Shown in pieces: positions 15,477 through 25,000 of a stretch of 33,866 nucleotides of DNA. The stretch comes from an uncultured Bacilli bacterium (GTDB lineage: Bacteria; Bacillota_I; Bacilli_A; RF39; UBA660), in NCBI GenBank assembly GCA_947625635.1, contig CANQPA010000012.1, positions 1-33,866 of the forward strand, read 5' to 3'. The position numbers were made by a program, and so were the translations under genes. The notes under the pieces were generated by a model. The model saw nothing but the letters and a program-made list of their open reading frames with translations. It had not been told where the DNA came from and did no database searches. Every line of letters starts with the position of its first letter. Positions within the stretch are counted from its first letter, which is position 1.

Positions 15477-16421
15477 ATGGATAGAAAGATTAAAAAAAGA
15501 AAGTTTGTAGTGATTGGTATTGTTGTAGGAATTATTGCTTTAATACTTGGAACACTTTACATCATAAAAATCATTAATTATCATAAAACGTATGAATATA
15601 AATTTTTAAAACTTGATTATACAAAAGAAGAGGTAAAGAAATTAGATACTTTATCTAATAAAACAAAAGATTATATACTAACATTAGAAAGAAATAAAGA
15701 TATAATATCTTTGATAGATGAAAAATACTTTATGGAAAAACACTTTAAAGAATACTTGGATTATTATAAAGAAAGTGATCATGATTTAAAAGACGTAGTC
15801 GCTATTATAAATGTTGGAGCAAATAGAGATTTTTATACAAATACTAAAAAAACCGATATTTCTAAAGGAGAGCTTATGCTTACTAATAAATTTTACGCTC
15901 TAGATAATACATATAATTCAGATCATATGATAAACGTTAGTAATCAATATAGCTATGGTGAAAATCAGATGGTCACAGAAGAAACATATAACGCATTTTT
16001 AAATATGTTTAATAAAGCAAAAGAAGAAGGTTTAACTTTAATTATCAATTCCTCCTATAGAAGTTTTGAGGAACAAGAAGAGATATATAATGATTATAAA
16101 AGTTCTAGAGGTGAAGAATATGCCGATAGTATTGCAGCTCGTCCTGGATATTCTGAACATCAAACGGGAATGGCAATAGATATTCAAACATACGGTTCCA
16201 GAGCTTCTACTTTTGAAGAATTTGATGAATTTAAATGGTTACAGGAAAACGCTTATAAATATGGATTTATCTTAAGATATCCTAAAGATAAAGAATACTT
16301 GACAGGTTATTCATATGAATCATGGCACTATCGTTATGTCGGAATTGATGTTGCAACATATATACACGAAAACAACATTACATTTGATGAATATTATGCT
16401 TATTTTATAGAAAAGAATTAA
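15477..16421 (+). CDS. Membrane-anchored VanY/LdcB-type D,D-carboxypeptidase (copy 1 of 3)
   Basis: Zinc peptidase of the M15B family that trims the terminal D-Ala from peptidoglycan stem peptides, outside the membrane. A basic N-terminus precedes one TM segment (residues 10-32). After a linker of about 150 residues the catalytic domain starts; it carries SSYRSFEEQ, the metal site ARPGYSEHQTGMAIDI (H228 and D235), and ESWHYRYVG (catalytic E281, zinc H284). All catalytic residues are present. GGTGGTGAT precedes the ATG and an extended -10 lies upstream. It is the first of three tandem paralogues, and a modest hairpin (AGAAAA/TTTTCT) with a T run follows the stop. Confidence 0.93.
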   Translation: MDRKIKKRKFVVIGIVVGIIALILGTLYIIKIINYHKTYEYKFLKLDYTKEEVKKLDTLSNKTKDYILTLERNKDIISLIDEKYFMEKHFKEYLDYYKESDHDLKDVVAIINVGANRDFYTNTKKTDISKGELMLTNKFYALDNTYNSDHMINVSNQYSYGENQMVTEETYNAFLNMFNKAKEEGLTLIINSSYRSFEEQEEIYNDYKSSRGEEYADSIAARPGYSEHQTGMAIDIQTYGSRASTFEEFDEFKWLQENAYKYGFILRYPKDKEYLTGYSYESWHYRYVGIDVATYIHENNITFDEYYAYFIEKN

Positions 16422-16470
16422 TTTTCTTTTTTTTACTCCTATTTTGAGGTATAATAATCATGGTGATATA

Positions 16471-17646
16471 ATGAATAATAAAAGAAAAAAAAGAAAATTA
16501 AATAAAAAGAGAATCATTTTTTTAGTTTTATTTACTATATTAATAATAATAATTGTATATATGTTTTTTAGCAAGCCAAAAAATAGAAATCTCAAAAACA
16601 AAGGATATTCAAATCTTGAAATAGTTGAAATTGAAAAACTTACTAAATCTGAAATTAATACAATCCTGAAATATGATTATGATAAAAATTTAATATACAT
16701 AATAAAAAGTGAAAATTACAATCCAAATAAATTAGATATGTACCTAAAATATACATTAAAATATAAAGATGTAGATTACTTAAAGATATTCGAATTAATA
16801 AATAACGAGAATTTCGTTAATAAAAATATTGATGATTATGTTAATCTTTTAAAGAAATACAATAATGTCGAAAGTATTATCAAGTATATAAATAATTATA
16901 ATGATAGCGATGTAGATTTAAATGAAGATATTTTATCCATCATAGGTGAAAAGTATTTTATTGATGATTATTTTGATAGATACGTAAACTACTATAATAA
17001 AAATAAAAATTTACCTTTGAGCGAAATTATTACCAGAGTAAATGCTAAACTTGATTATACATTCTACGATGACTCTAAAGAAGCTGATTTATCTAAAGAT
17101 ATGTATACATTAGTAAACAAGTTTTATTATTTAGCTGAAAATTATATACCTGATGAGTTAGTTGACGTAACTGGAATATATGCAAGGGATAAAGCTCAAT
17201 TAAAAAAAATTGCATTTGAAAATTTTGTTAAAATGGCAGATGATGCTAAAAAAGACGGATTAACTATTAAAGTTACAACAGGATATAGAAGCTATAATTT
17301 TCAATCTATATTATACAATAACTATGTGAAAATAGATGGTGTTAAAAATGCCGATACCTACTCTGCTCGTCCTGGATATTCTGAACACCAATTAGGATAT
17401 TCCGTAGATATTACAAATAAAAATAACGTATCCTTCGATGAATTTGAAAATACGGACGAATACAATTGGTTACAAAAGAACGCTTATAAATATGGCTTTA
17501 TCCAAAGATATCCTAAAGATAAAGAATATATAACTGGTTATGTTTTTGAATCTTGGCATTATCGTTATGTAGGAGAAGATATCGCTAAATATATTTACGA
17601 AAATAATATTACATATGAGGAATATTATGAATACTTTTTAAGATAG
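16471..17646 (+). CDS. Membrane-anchored VanY/LdcB-type D,D-carboxypeptidase (copy 2 of 3)
   Basis: 391 residues from ATG 16471 (MNNKRKKRKLNKKR), which has GGTGAT in front; a longer start at 16444 would have no such site. One TM segment follows the basic head. A linker of roughly 200 residues, longer than in copy 1, is rich in Asn, Lys and Tyr. The catalytic domain then has TTGYRSYNFQ, ARPGYSEHQLGYSVDI (H306 and D313) and ESWHYRYVG (H363). The paralogue is clearly the same enzyme type; the longer stalk may place the active site further into the wall, which is an inference. A terminator overlaps its stop codon. Confidence 0.92.
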   Translation: MNNKRKKRKLNKKRIIFLVLFTILIIIIVYMFFSKPKNRNLKNKGYSNLEIVEIEKLTKSEINTILKYDYDKNLIYIIKSENYNPNKLDMYLKYTLKYKDVDYLKIFELINNENFVNKNIDDYVNLLKKYNNVESIIKYINNYNDSDVDLNEDILSIIGEKYFIDDYFDRYVNYYNKNKNLPLSEIITRVNAKLDYTFYDDSKEADLSKDMYTLVNKFYYLAENYIPDELVDVTGIYARDKAQLKKIAFENFVKMADDAKKDGLTIKVTTGYRSYNFQSILYNNYVKIDGVKNADTYSARPGYSEHQLGYSVDITNKNNVSFDEFENTDEYNWLQKNAYKYGFIQRYPKDKEYITGYVFESWHYRYVGEDIAKYIYENNITYEEYYEYFLR

Positions 17647-17664
17647 TTTAATCTATCTTTTTTT
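17640..17664 (+). terminator. Terminator overlapping the stop of carboxypeptidase copy 2
   Basis: AAGATAG (17640-17646, including the TAG stop) pairs with CTATCTT (17653-17659) and runs into seven T. The third copy must depend on readthrough or on the TATAAT box at 17667-17672. Confidence 0.85.
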
Positions 17665-17686
17665 CATATAATATAGTGGTGGTATT

Positions 17687-18313
17687 ATGGAAAAAATTAT
17701 TTATATACTTATATTAATTATTTTGGAAAACAATAATTTTTATGAGAATATTAAAACGATTTATGAACCTACTTCATATGATTTTTTAGTAAATAAAAAT
17801 ATTAAATTGACATCTAGCTACATTCCAAAAGATCTAGAACTCATTAGTAGCGAATTTTCATGCAATAATAAGTACTTAAGAAGAGATGCTAAAAATGCAT
17901 TTGAAAATATGGCTAAAGACGCTAAAAAAAATGGATACACTATCATCGCTGTATCTACATATAGAAGCTATGAATATCAAGAGAAATTATATAATAATTA
18001 TGTTAAAGAAAAAGGTTTTTATTATGCAGATATGGCAAGTGCAAGAGCTGGACATTCTGAACACCAAACTGGTCTTGCTGTGGATGTGTCCAATTCGTCT
18101 TTAGATTATGATAATTTTGAAAATACAAAAGAATTTAATTGGATGAAAAAAAATGCTTATAAATATGGTTTTATTTTAAGATATCCTAAAGCAAAATTTC
18201 ATATAACTGGATTTAAGTACGAACCTTGGCATTATCGATATGTAGGTATCAATACTGCAAAATATATTTATCACAATAATATAACACTTGAAGAATATAA
18301 AAAAAACACTTAA
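17687..18313 (+). CDS. Short VanY/LdcB-type D,D-carboxypeptidase (copy 3 of 3)
   Basis: 208 residues with a short hydrophobic N-terminus (IIYILILIIL, residues 4-13), which may be an uncleaved anchor or a poor signal peptide, and almost no linker. Catalytic motifs are STYRSYEYQ, ARAGHSEHQTGLAVDV (H126 and D133) and EPWHYRYVG (H182). GGTGGT precedes the ATG. A TATAAT box lies just upstream with no good -35. The loss of the long stalk seen in copies 1 and 2 suggests a different location in the envelope. A weak hairpin ACTTAA/TTAAGT follows the stop. Confidence 0.88.
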   Translation: MEKIIYILILIILENNNFYENIKTIYEPTSYDFLVNKNIKLTSSYIPKDLELISSEFSCNNKYLRRDAKNAFENMAKDAKKNGYTIIAVSTYRSYEYQEKLYNNYVKEKGFYYADMASARAGHSEHQTGLAVDVSNSSLDYDNFENTKEFNWMKKNAYKYGFILRYPKAKFHITGFKYEPWHYRYVGINTAKYIYHNNITLEEYKKNT

Positions 18314-18453
18314 GAGATTTAAGTATTTTCATAATTTTAAAGCAAAAAATATTGAAAAGAAATATTTAGTATTTATATTGTTTGTGATATTCACGATTTG
18401 AAATTTAAAATAGTTATTTTGTACTATCTAAAAATCATGAAATATTAAAAAAG

Positions 18454-18475
18454 AAAAGTAGTAAAAACTACTTTT
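18454..18475 (-). terminator. Terminator of the CotD-like gene
   Basis: AAAAGTAGT (18454-18462) pairs with ACTACTTTT (18467-18475). On the minus strand the stem is followed by CTTTTTT. The stem slightly overlaps the stop codon. Confidence 0.85.
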
Positions 18476-18749
18476 ATAAATTATTGTTCATCATATTTCC
18501 TGAACATCCACCACAATCATTATTTATTACTACATCTTCCTCATCACAAGTATATTGTGGAGTATAAGTATGTGTATATATATGCTTATTTATTACATGA
18601 GTGTGAATAGGACAACAATGTGGCACTTCATGATAAAATTCTTTTTCTATACATTTAGTAATAACTGGCTCCATTATTGGTTGTTCCATTTGTGGCATTT
18701 GTGACATCTGTCTTCCGCATCCACAACCACATCTTTTATTAGAAAACAT
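18474..18749 (-). CDS. CotD-like spore coat protein
   Basis: 91-residue protein rich in Cys, His, Met and Tyr: an N-terminal RCGCGCGRQ and Met-Pro-Gln repeat region, then EVPHCCPIHTHVINKHIYTH and TYTPQYTC, ending NNDCGGCSGNMMNNN. The order V-P-H, P-x-H-T, N-x-H and H-x-Y matches the CotD family of inner spore coat proteins, which are crosslinked in the coat. An AGGAGG site lies before the ATG at 18749. It is a single gene with its own terminator. Similarity is by pattern only; a metal-binding small protein is the alternative. Confidence 0.7.
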   Translation of the reverse strand: MFSNKRCGCGCGRQMSQMPQMEQPIMEPVITKCIEKEFYHEVPHCCPIHTHVINKHIYTHTYTPQYTCDEEDVVINNDCGGCSGNMMNNNL

Positions 18750-18803
18750 AAATACCTCCTATCTAATTTATAATATGATGAATAAACTAATTGGAGTGGT
18801 AAT

Positions 18804-19010
18804 ATGTCTAATTTTTAAAAAAAACAAAAAAGTAACGACCCTGATAAAGTCATTACTTCCGAGTTTAGAAAATCGCAACTAAACATTATCAGTGAAAAGT
18901 GCAATATCTCTACCAGAGAAGTTTTCTTTCTTCTTACAATTGTAACGTTTAGAGTAGGTAGAAATTACAAAAGTATTTCCGATAAATACAAAGTAAATAT
19001 AATTATATAA
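18804..19010 (+). pseudogene. Small ORF interrupted by an early TAA
   Basis: GGAGTGGTAAT precedes ATG 18804, but after MSNF the frame hits TAA (18816-18818). The same frame then stays open for 63 codons to a TAA at 19008 and reads like a real protein: KKQKSNDPDKVITSEF, KSQLNIISEKCNISTREVFF. No ATG, GTG or TTG is available after the stop. So this is either a freshly inactivated gene or a small protein needing readthrough. I do not recognise the family. Confidence 0.5.
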
Positions 19011-19310
19011 TTTTTATATATTACATAATATTTTTTTACTTGATATTCAAAAATATTTAAAACCAAACATTATTTTTGATAACTGTTTTTTTGAACAGTT
19101 ATTGTATTATATAAATCTGATTTTAACTATTATCTCTAAACTAAATATATATTACCACAAAATTCGATATTTGTCAACATAATTTTAGTCTATTTTAGAA
19201 TAATTATGTAGTTATAGCCAGATTTTTTTTAATAATTAAATTTTATTCCATTTCAGGTTATGCATAATCTATTATAGAATAAATTTAGTAATATTATATT
19301 GGTGGTATAA
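19011..19310. other. Intergenic region upstream of the regulator gene
   Basis: AT-rich, with a 9-bp hairpin ATAACTGTT/AACAGTTAT at 19079-19102 that has no T run on either strand. No ORF with a ribosome binding site and no clear -35/-10 pair were seen, apart from a TATTAT box just upstream of the GGTGG that serves the GTG start at 19311. Confidence 0.5.
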
Positions 19311-19541
19311 GTGAATAGATTAAAGGATTTAAGAGAGGACAATGATTTACTTCAAAAAGATATAGCAAAAATATTAAATATGTCACAGACAGGATATTCC
19401 AAATACGAAACTGAAACCAATGATATACCAACAAGTATACTTATAAAATTAGCCTATTTTTATGAAACTAGCATTGACTATATATTAGGCATTACTAACG
19501 ATAAAAATATTAATTATAAAAGGAAAAAGAACCCAAATTGA
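19311..19541 (+). CDS. Cro/C1-type helix-turn-helix regulator
   Basis: 76-residue DNA-binding protein with an HTH_3 domain covering most of it: RLKDLREDNDLLQKDIAKIL, then MSQTGYSKYETETNDIPTS (recognition helix region) and LAYFYETSIDYILGIT. It starts at GTG with GGTGG in front. The last codons (KKNPN) and the TGA stop lie in the left arm of a terminator hairpin. The IS element begins at the T of that TGA, and the stop would also have been TGA before insertion, so the protein itself is intact. Its target is unknown; small regulators of this size control phage, element or sporulation genes. Confidence 0.85.
   Translation: MNRLKDLREDNDLLQKDIAKILNMSQTGYSKYETETNDIPTSILIKLAYFYETSIDYILGITNDKNINYKRKKNPN
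19524..19538. terminator. Left half of a terminator split by the IS
   Basis: AAAAAGAAC at 19524-19532 is complementary to GTTCTTTTT at 20906-20914 across the IS. Rejoining the flanks restores a 9-bp stem with a 9-base loop and T runs on both strands, i.e. a bidirectional terminator shared by the regulator gene and the T7SS operon. Confidence 0.75.
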
Positions 19542-19580
19542 ACTAGTCAAGTAAAAGTAGACAGTATATAAAACAATCTA

Positions 19581-20408
19581 CTAAAACCCTGATTCAATTT
19601 TATATTGAATTGGGGTTTTATATTTTAAAGCATAAGATGGTCTTATATTGTTGTAATAATAAATGTATTCTTTAATAAGTTTTGAAACATCTGAACAATG
19701 TTTTAAATCAAAATCAATGATTAATTCTTCTTTTATCCAACCATTTAATGATTCGTTAACTGGGTTATCTGTTGGTGTTCCTGCTCGACTCATTGAACGT
19801 TGTATGTTATAATTTTCTATGAGCTTATTATAGCTCTGTGATGAATAAACTGAACCTTGATCTGTATGCAATGTAATCAAATCTTCAGTTTGTTCTTTTT
19901 TTATATGCTCTAATACCTGATTCAGTCCATCATAATAGGAATGCACTGATCCCTTTCTAGATGCTAAACCATATCCAACTATTTCCTTATTCCATGCATC
20001 AAAATATAATGTCAGTTCATAATATATTCCTTTAACCCTAAATGCTGTCATATCAGATACTATAACTTCAAAAGGCCTTGTTAAATATTTCCAACCATTC
20101 CATACTAAATTATTAAATTTAACTTTTTCTTCTCCTGGTTTTTGCCATTGATAATATTTCCCTGTTGATCTTATGTTTTCATATTTACAACATAAATGAA
20201 CATGGTTATCACTCATTACTATTCCATATTTATTTTTTATAAAAGCATTAATCCATCTATATCCATGCGATGGATGTTTATCATGTATTTTTTTAATTAA
20301 CTTGATATCTGATTGTCTGGATAATTCTTTTATACTTGGATTTTCTTTTCTATATTTCCACTTATAATATCCCGATTTACTTACATTCATTTCTTTACAT
20401 AAATTCAC
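19581..20408 (-). CDS. IS3-family transposase OrfB (DDE integrase core)
   Basis: HTH_21-like N-terminus (MNVSKSGYYKWKYRK) and an rve DDE domain: first Asp in VIVSDMTAF, second in LHTDQGSVYSS, Glu in NESLNGWIKEE, followed by YIYYYNNIRPSYALKYKTP. All three catalytic residues are present. The frame is open further upstream (GIRYYIRKEYEIINELKSK) without a good start, as expected for a protein made as an OrfAB fusion through a -1 frameshift. The GTG at 20408 is only the first possible start in the frame. Confidence 0.92.
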   Translation of the reverse strand: MNLCKEMNVSKSGYYKWKYRKENPSIKELSRQSDIKLIKKIHDKHPSHGYRWINAFIKNKYGIVMSDNHVHLCCKYENIRSTGKYYQWQKPGEEKVKFNNLVWNGWKYLTRPFEVIVSDMTAFRVKGIYYELTLYFDAWNKEIVGYGLASRKGSVHSYYDGLNQVLEHIKKEQTEDLITLHTDQGSVYSSQSYNKLIENYNIQRSMSRAGTPTDNPVNESLNGWIKEELIIDFDLKHCSDVSKLIKEYIYYYNNIRPSYALKYKTPIQYKIESGF

Positions 20409-20437
20409 TATTGAATATTTTGATTTTAACTCATTTA

Positions 20438-20812
20438 TTATTTCATATTCTTTTCTAATGTAGTAACGTATTCCTTTTGATCCCCACCTCCTTTCACTAG
20501 ATAACCTTTTTTTTATCTTGAATTTTCAATTTCTAATTTCATTATTTTTAATTTAAGGTTTTCTTCAACTGTTTTGCTTTTTTTTAACCAAAGACCTTTG
20601 TTTCCTCCTTTAGATTTTCCTGAGTTTGATATTAAACCATTTATCCCAAATTTATTGTATTTAATTCTCCAATCTGCTAAAGTTCTAGTAGAAATATTAT
20701 ATTTTCTACAAATTGCATTTCTACCTAATTTTCCTGAATAAAATTCTTTAATTATTTTTTCTTTTTCTTTAGGTGTTCTCATATTATTTTTTGTCCCTTT
20801 AGATCTTCCCAT
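20438..20812 (-). pseudogene. IS3-family OrfA (HTH) with an internal stop
   Basis: ATG at 20812 opens a 99-codon frame with a helix-turn-helix (GRNAICRKYNISTRTLADWR) and leucine-zipper-like end LKLKIMKLEIENSR, then TAA at 20515-20513. The same frame continues KKGYLVKGGGDQKEYVTTLE to a TAA at 20440-20438; from memory of the family, this is the normal OrfA C-terminus (LKKGYxVKGxG...EYVTT). The TAA therefore replaces a sense codon, probably TTA for Leu. The OrfA/OrfB overlap with AGAAAAGA sits after the stop, so the OrfAB fusion should not be made efficiently. Confidence 0.75.
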
Positions 20813-20913
20813 TATTTCATCTCCTTTATTTTAATTTTACCATAAGAAAAAGTAGACTAGAGTGTTTTTCTCTTTGTCTACTTTTATCATATCACTTCAA
20901 ATTGAGTTCTTTT

Positions 20914-21351
20914 TTATTCGTTTACAACAATACCATTGTTATCAAAATTAATATTATTATTTGTTTGTGATTGCGCTACTACATTTCCTGAAAGTCCAGG
21001 ACCTATTGGTGGAATTGATTGTTCCATAGTTGATTGAACAGTATTTTGATTTGTAATTGCATTACCACCATTCATTTGGCTAACTAAAGTTTTTAGTGTT
21101 GTTTTAAATTTTTGTTCTTCATCATCTATAAGCCCCATATGATAAATTCTTTCTATTTGATCATGATTAAACAAAGCTGTTTGATCACTGGACAAGAAAC
21201 CCTCAGGGAACATACATCCAGCATAATCAAACATTTTACTTTGATCTTCAGTTGCCATTGAACAGAATCCTGTTATCATTACCCTTTTACTTCCACCTTT
21301 TAACATTACTACAGTACCTATTGGTAAATATTTTTCATTTGCATTATTCAT
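20914..21351 (-). CDS. DUF4176-family protein of the T7SS cluster
   Basis: 145 residues. The first 85 match DUF4176: YLPIGTVVMLKGGSKRVMIT, then FDYAGCMFPEGFLSSDQTALFNHDQI and IYHMGLIDDEEQKF. This family is regularly found in type VII secretion operons next to LXG or WXG genes; its role is unknown, possibly as a chaperone or regulatory part. The remaining 60 residues are a low-complexity Asn/Gln/Pro tail. AAGGAGGAAAG precedes the ATG. The stop codon lies just outside the right half of the split terminator. Confidence 0.85.
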   Translation of the reverse strand: MNNANEKYLPIGTVVMLKGGSKRVMITGFCSMATEDQSKMFDYAGCMFPEGFLSSDQTALFNHDQIERIYHMGLIDDEEQKFKTTLKTLVSQMNGGNAITNQNTVQSTMEQSIPPIGPGLSGNVVAQSQTNNNINFDNNGIVVNE

Positions 21352-21441
21352 TTTTTCTTTCCTCCTTTTTATCTTATATTTTTATTACTGTGATCAATAA
21401 TATTTATATTGAACTATAATAAAATCAATTTTTATCACAAG

Positions 21442-21999
21442 TTATTTAGAAAAATCACTAAATCTATTTTCCAATGTCAATTGATTAAATAAAATAACTG
21501 CTAATCGTTTATTTACTTTTTTTGATAAATCAAACTGAATATAATTAACTATATCTGCCAATTTATTTTCTAATTCAAAATCATCATAATCGCCAAATGC
21601 ATCATAATAAAGTCCCAATGCAATCGCATCTCTTGGGCAAATGTAATTATCAGTCATGGGACCATAATAGACATATTTTTCTTCAGTATTTGGAAATAAC
21701 ATTAAATAATAGGTATCATCTATGAATTTTAATGCTTCTTTTAATTCTTGCTCTGATAAATCAGATATTTTTTTTGAAAATAAAGTATAAAATTTATTAA
21801 CTTGCTCAGAATTTAATTTTTCTATATTCACATCATTAAGCAAAAAGAAATAATGTGAAATAATATCATAATAATCATCCGATACTATGTTTAAAGGTTT
21901 TACTTTTTCACTTAATAATTTTTGCTCAATAACTTTTAAATTTAGAGTTTCATATAAATTTTTTAAAAATAGATATTTATAATTATCAAATTCATTCAT
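21442..21999 (-). CDS. Probable immunity protein for the T7SS effector
   Basis: 185 residues from ATG 21999 (MNEFDNYKYLFLKN), which has GGTGGTGAG in front; an upstream frame start at 22014 would overlap the effector stop. The protein is mainly helical and acidic, with no signal peptide, and no family was recognised. It follows the effector stop by 14 bases. Position directly downstream of a polymorphic-toxin-like gene is the usual place for a cognate immunity gene; that is the whole basis for the function. A T7SS chaperone or adaptor is the alternative. Confidence 0.65.
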   Translation of the reverse strand: MNEFDNYKYLFLKNLYETLNLKVIEQKLLSEKVKPLNIVSDDYYDIISHYFFLLNDVNIEKLNSEQVNKFYTLFSKKISDLSEQELKEALKFIDDTYYLMLFPNTEEKYVYYGPMTDNYICPRDAIALGLYYDAFGDYDDFELENKLADIVNYIQFDLSKKVNKRLAVILFNQLTLENRFSDFSK

Positions 22000-22013
22000 T
22001 AATCTCACCACCA

Positions 22014-25000
22014 TTATTTTATTATATTAATATCATCTATCATTATATTAAAATAGCCACCATTTTGTAAGTCTTGAAATGGAATTAAATATTCTTTTCC
22101 CCAAGAGCTTACTAAAAATCCTTCATTTGTCATTCCCGTAACAAATACTGCATGGCCCATGCCTTCTTTCCAGTTTTTTGTTGTATATTCAACATGACCA
22201 TATGAATTTATCATTCTAACCTCATTTCCATTAGAAAACAAGTTTAACTGAACAGCATATCCATCTTCTATAAATGAATTAACATTATTAACATAACTAT
22301 TAAAATCTTTATTAGACAATACATTATTTGGTCTATTTATTACTAAAACATCTGAATCCCATTCTAACCCCTTTGAGCCTAAATAACTTTTTAAAGCTGC
22401 ATTATTAGAACCTTTTGATGTTGATACACATATTTGATGTTTAGTATCAAGCATGGGTCTACCAAAAACATCTATCCTACCATCAGTATTAAACAAGTAT
22501 GAATCACTGTTTGGAGCTTTAACAAATAATTTACCTCCATTAGAAATGTCATTTACATGTAAATACATATCTAGTAGTAATTCGTTTGAGTTTAGTATTT
22601 TTTCACCATTTGATGTTATTTTATACATTGGGAAACCAAAGCATTCTTCAAAAAGATCAGGGTTTTTTGAAAATTTATAAAAAATAGAATTAGCTTTAGC
22701 TGCATAAGAACACCCCCCTATATCATCAATACTAGATAAAATTACAGAAGCTTGTTCCTTTGTGAATCCACGTGTAACTAGCTTATCTTTTAAATCAAAA
22801 TATTCTAAAGTTCCTTTTTTCTTAAATTCAGGAATATCCCAACCATTTTTCTTATATTCATTAACAAGAGCTCTTGCCTGTTTATAAGTATATTTTTTGC
22901 CATCTAAAGTATACTCACAAAGATTCTTTATTCCGCCTTGATCTACACCATAATTACAACTATATTTTGAGCTTGAGCCCTTAAAAAAGTTATTTAATTC
23001 TTGAACACTGCTCGACCTTAGTGTTGAATAATGTTGTTTATTATATAAGTATCTGGAAACATCTGTTGGTGTTAAAGTCTCTATATATGCTCTAACTCCA
23101 CTTGAACTAGTAATATATGGTTTTCGTACTCCATCAACTAACTGATAGGCACTACCAGTTTCTGCATATCTACGAAGTGCTTTTTCAGCATAATTATCAT
23201 ATCCATTCTTTTTGCCCCATTCATCTAATAACTCACTGGCGCGATCAAGATTACTTTTAGTTCTTTTTAATTCTTGCACTGCGTAATAATCATCATAACC
23301 TGATATGTTTTTGTATTTTTCTAAATTTTGTCTATATAATTGATCTGAGTGTTGTTTATTAAAATCATTAACACCAGTTACATTAACTTCATTTATTTCA
23401 GAGGATATATTTTTAAATTTACTTAGATTTTGTTCAGCATAAACTCTTTTCCAATCTACGTTTTCTCCAGCTACTCTAAATGATATTTGATCTACATCAG
23501 TTATTTTTTGAAGAAAATCTTTTGGTATGTCATCTATTGAGTCGACATCAATAACCGTATAATATCCTTTATTAATACTATTATTTACTCTAGCAACTTC
23601 TAGATCCCAATCTTTATTGATCTTTGAAGAATTAACTTTTGGTATTTCATTTGAAAATTTATTTGCAACTTTAGATGAGGATATATCAGCGCCAGTACTT
23701 TTCATTGTTAAGTTAGTGTAATAATCTTCTTTAATTAAATTTTTATTTTTCTTATTCTTTATAAATTCAGATACGGCTAAACCTTCTGCAGTATTTTGAT
23801 AATTATCGTAAAATGCTTTGTTTACATTGGCATAAACTAGCTTATCATCTACTTTACGTAAGACAAAATATTGCTTTGATGCATCTTGTGAATCAAATTT
23901 TAAATTTCCACTATAAGTAACAGCAAAATCGTCATAGTTTCTAACTTTTAATTTTGAGCTATTAAGTATTTCATCACTTGGGAAAATTTTAATTGCTTCT
24001 GTTTTAAGTGGTATATCGTCTAAATTAGATGCGTATGCTCCAACTTCAGGAACACCGTTGAAAAAGAAACTTTTCTTTTCACCGTAAGACCTTAAATGGC
24101 CACTAGATTTAACAAAACCACTATCTAATATTTTATCTACGTCAGAAGAAAAATGATAAAGCCCATTTTCTTTTATACTGTCATTTAAACCTTCTACTAA
24201 ATTAGTATCTGTATATCTATATCTATTAGCACTAGATACTAGACGATTAGAAGCATTTTTAACTATACTTGAATGTTCATACTTTAAATCACTTTCATCG
24301 AAAGAAAATACATTATTGGCCTTCTCAATATTATTTATACTATTATTTGATGATAAGACATCATCACTATCAATTCTAGCATTTACTAAATCTCCTGTTA
24401 TTGAATCTAGTCCACCACCTAAATATTCTCCACCTAAATTACCTAAGAAATTGCTTGCATATGCATTAAATATTCCCGCGCTTATATTTTTTAAATCCCA
24501 TTCACCAGTCTGTACACCAGATTTTACTTCATTTGCAACAAACGTACCTGAATCTATATAAAAGCCTATATCTTTAAACGTACCTACTGCGGCTTTTTTT
24601 ACTAATGGCTTAAATGATTGTTTAAATCCAAAGTTTTTAACTAATGACACTGCTCCTTTTGCATAATTTCCTGAACCTAACCCTTTTATCATTCCACCAA
24701 ACGATTGTATATTGCCAAGTGTAGAAACAGCTGTATAATATTTAAAGCCATCAGCTATTCCGCCACCTGCACCTTTTAAAAGTCCCATAGCAGTACTAGA
24801 TTCATTTAAACCATTTAAAATTGCACTATTACCTGCATTATCTATTATATCATACTGTCCATTGCCTTTTCCAGTTATTTTAAATACCAATTCTTGTATA
24901 CTTCCATCTTCTAACTGAATTTGTTGTGTGATTGTTTTTGTTTCACCTTTTTTCAATTTTTCTATTTCTGAATATGTTTCATAATCTAAAGGTATTTCTA

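Larger units (their letters stand above)
19539..20899 (-). mobile_element. IS3-family (IS150-like) insertion sequence
   Basis: 1361 bases with TG...CA ends. The 25-base terminal inverted repeats agree at 18 positions, including an identical inner TAAAAGTAGACA (19552-19563 and 20875-20886). A 3-base direct repeat AAT flanks it (19536-19538 and 20900-20902), as usual for this family. It contains orfA and orfB on the minus strand in different frames. OrfA has a premature stop, so transposition is doubtful unless helped by another copy. Confidence 0.88.
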
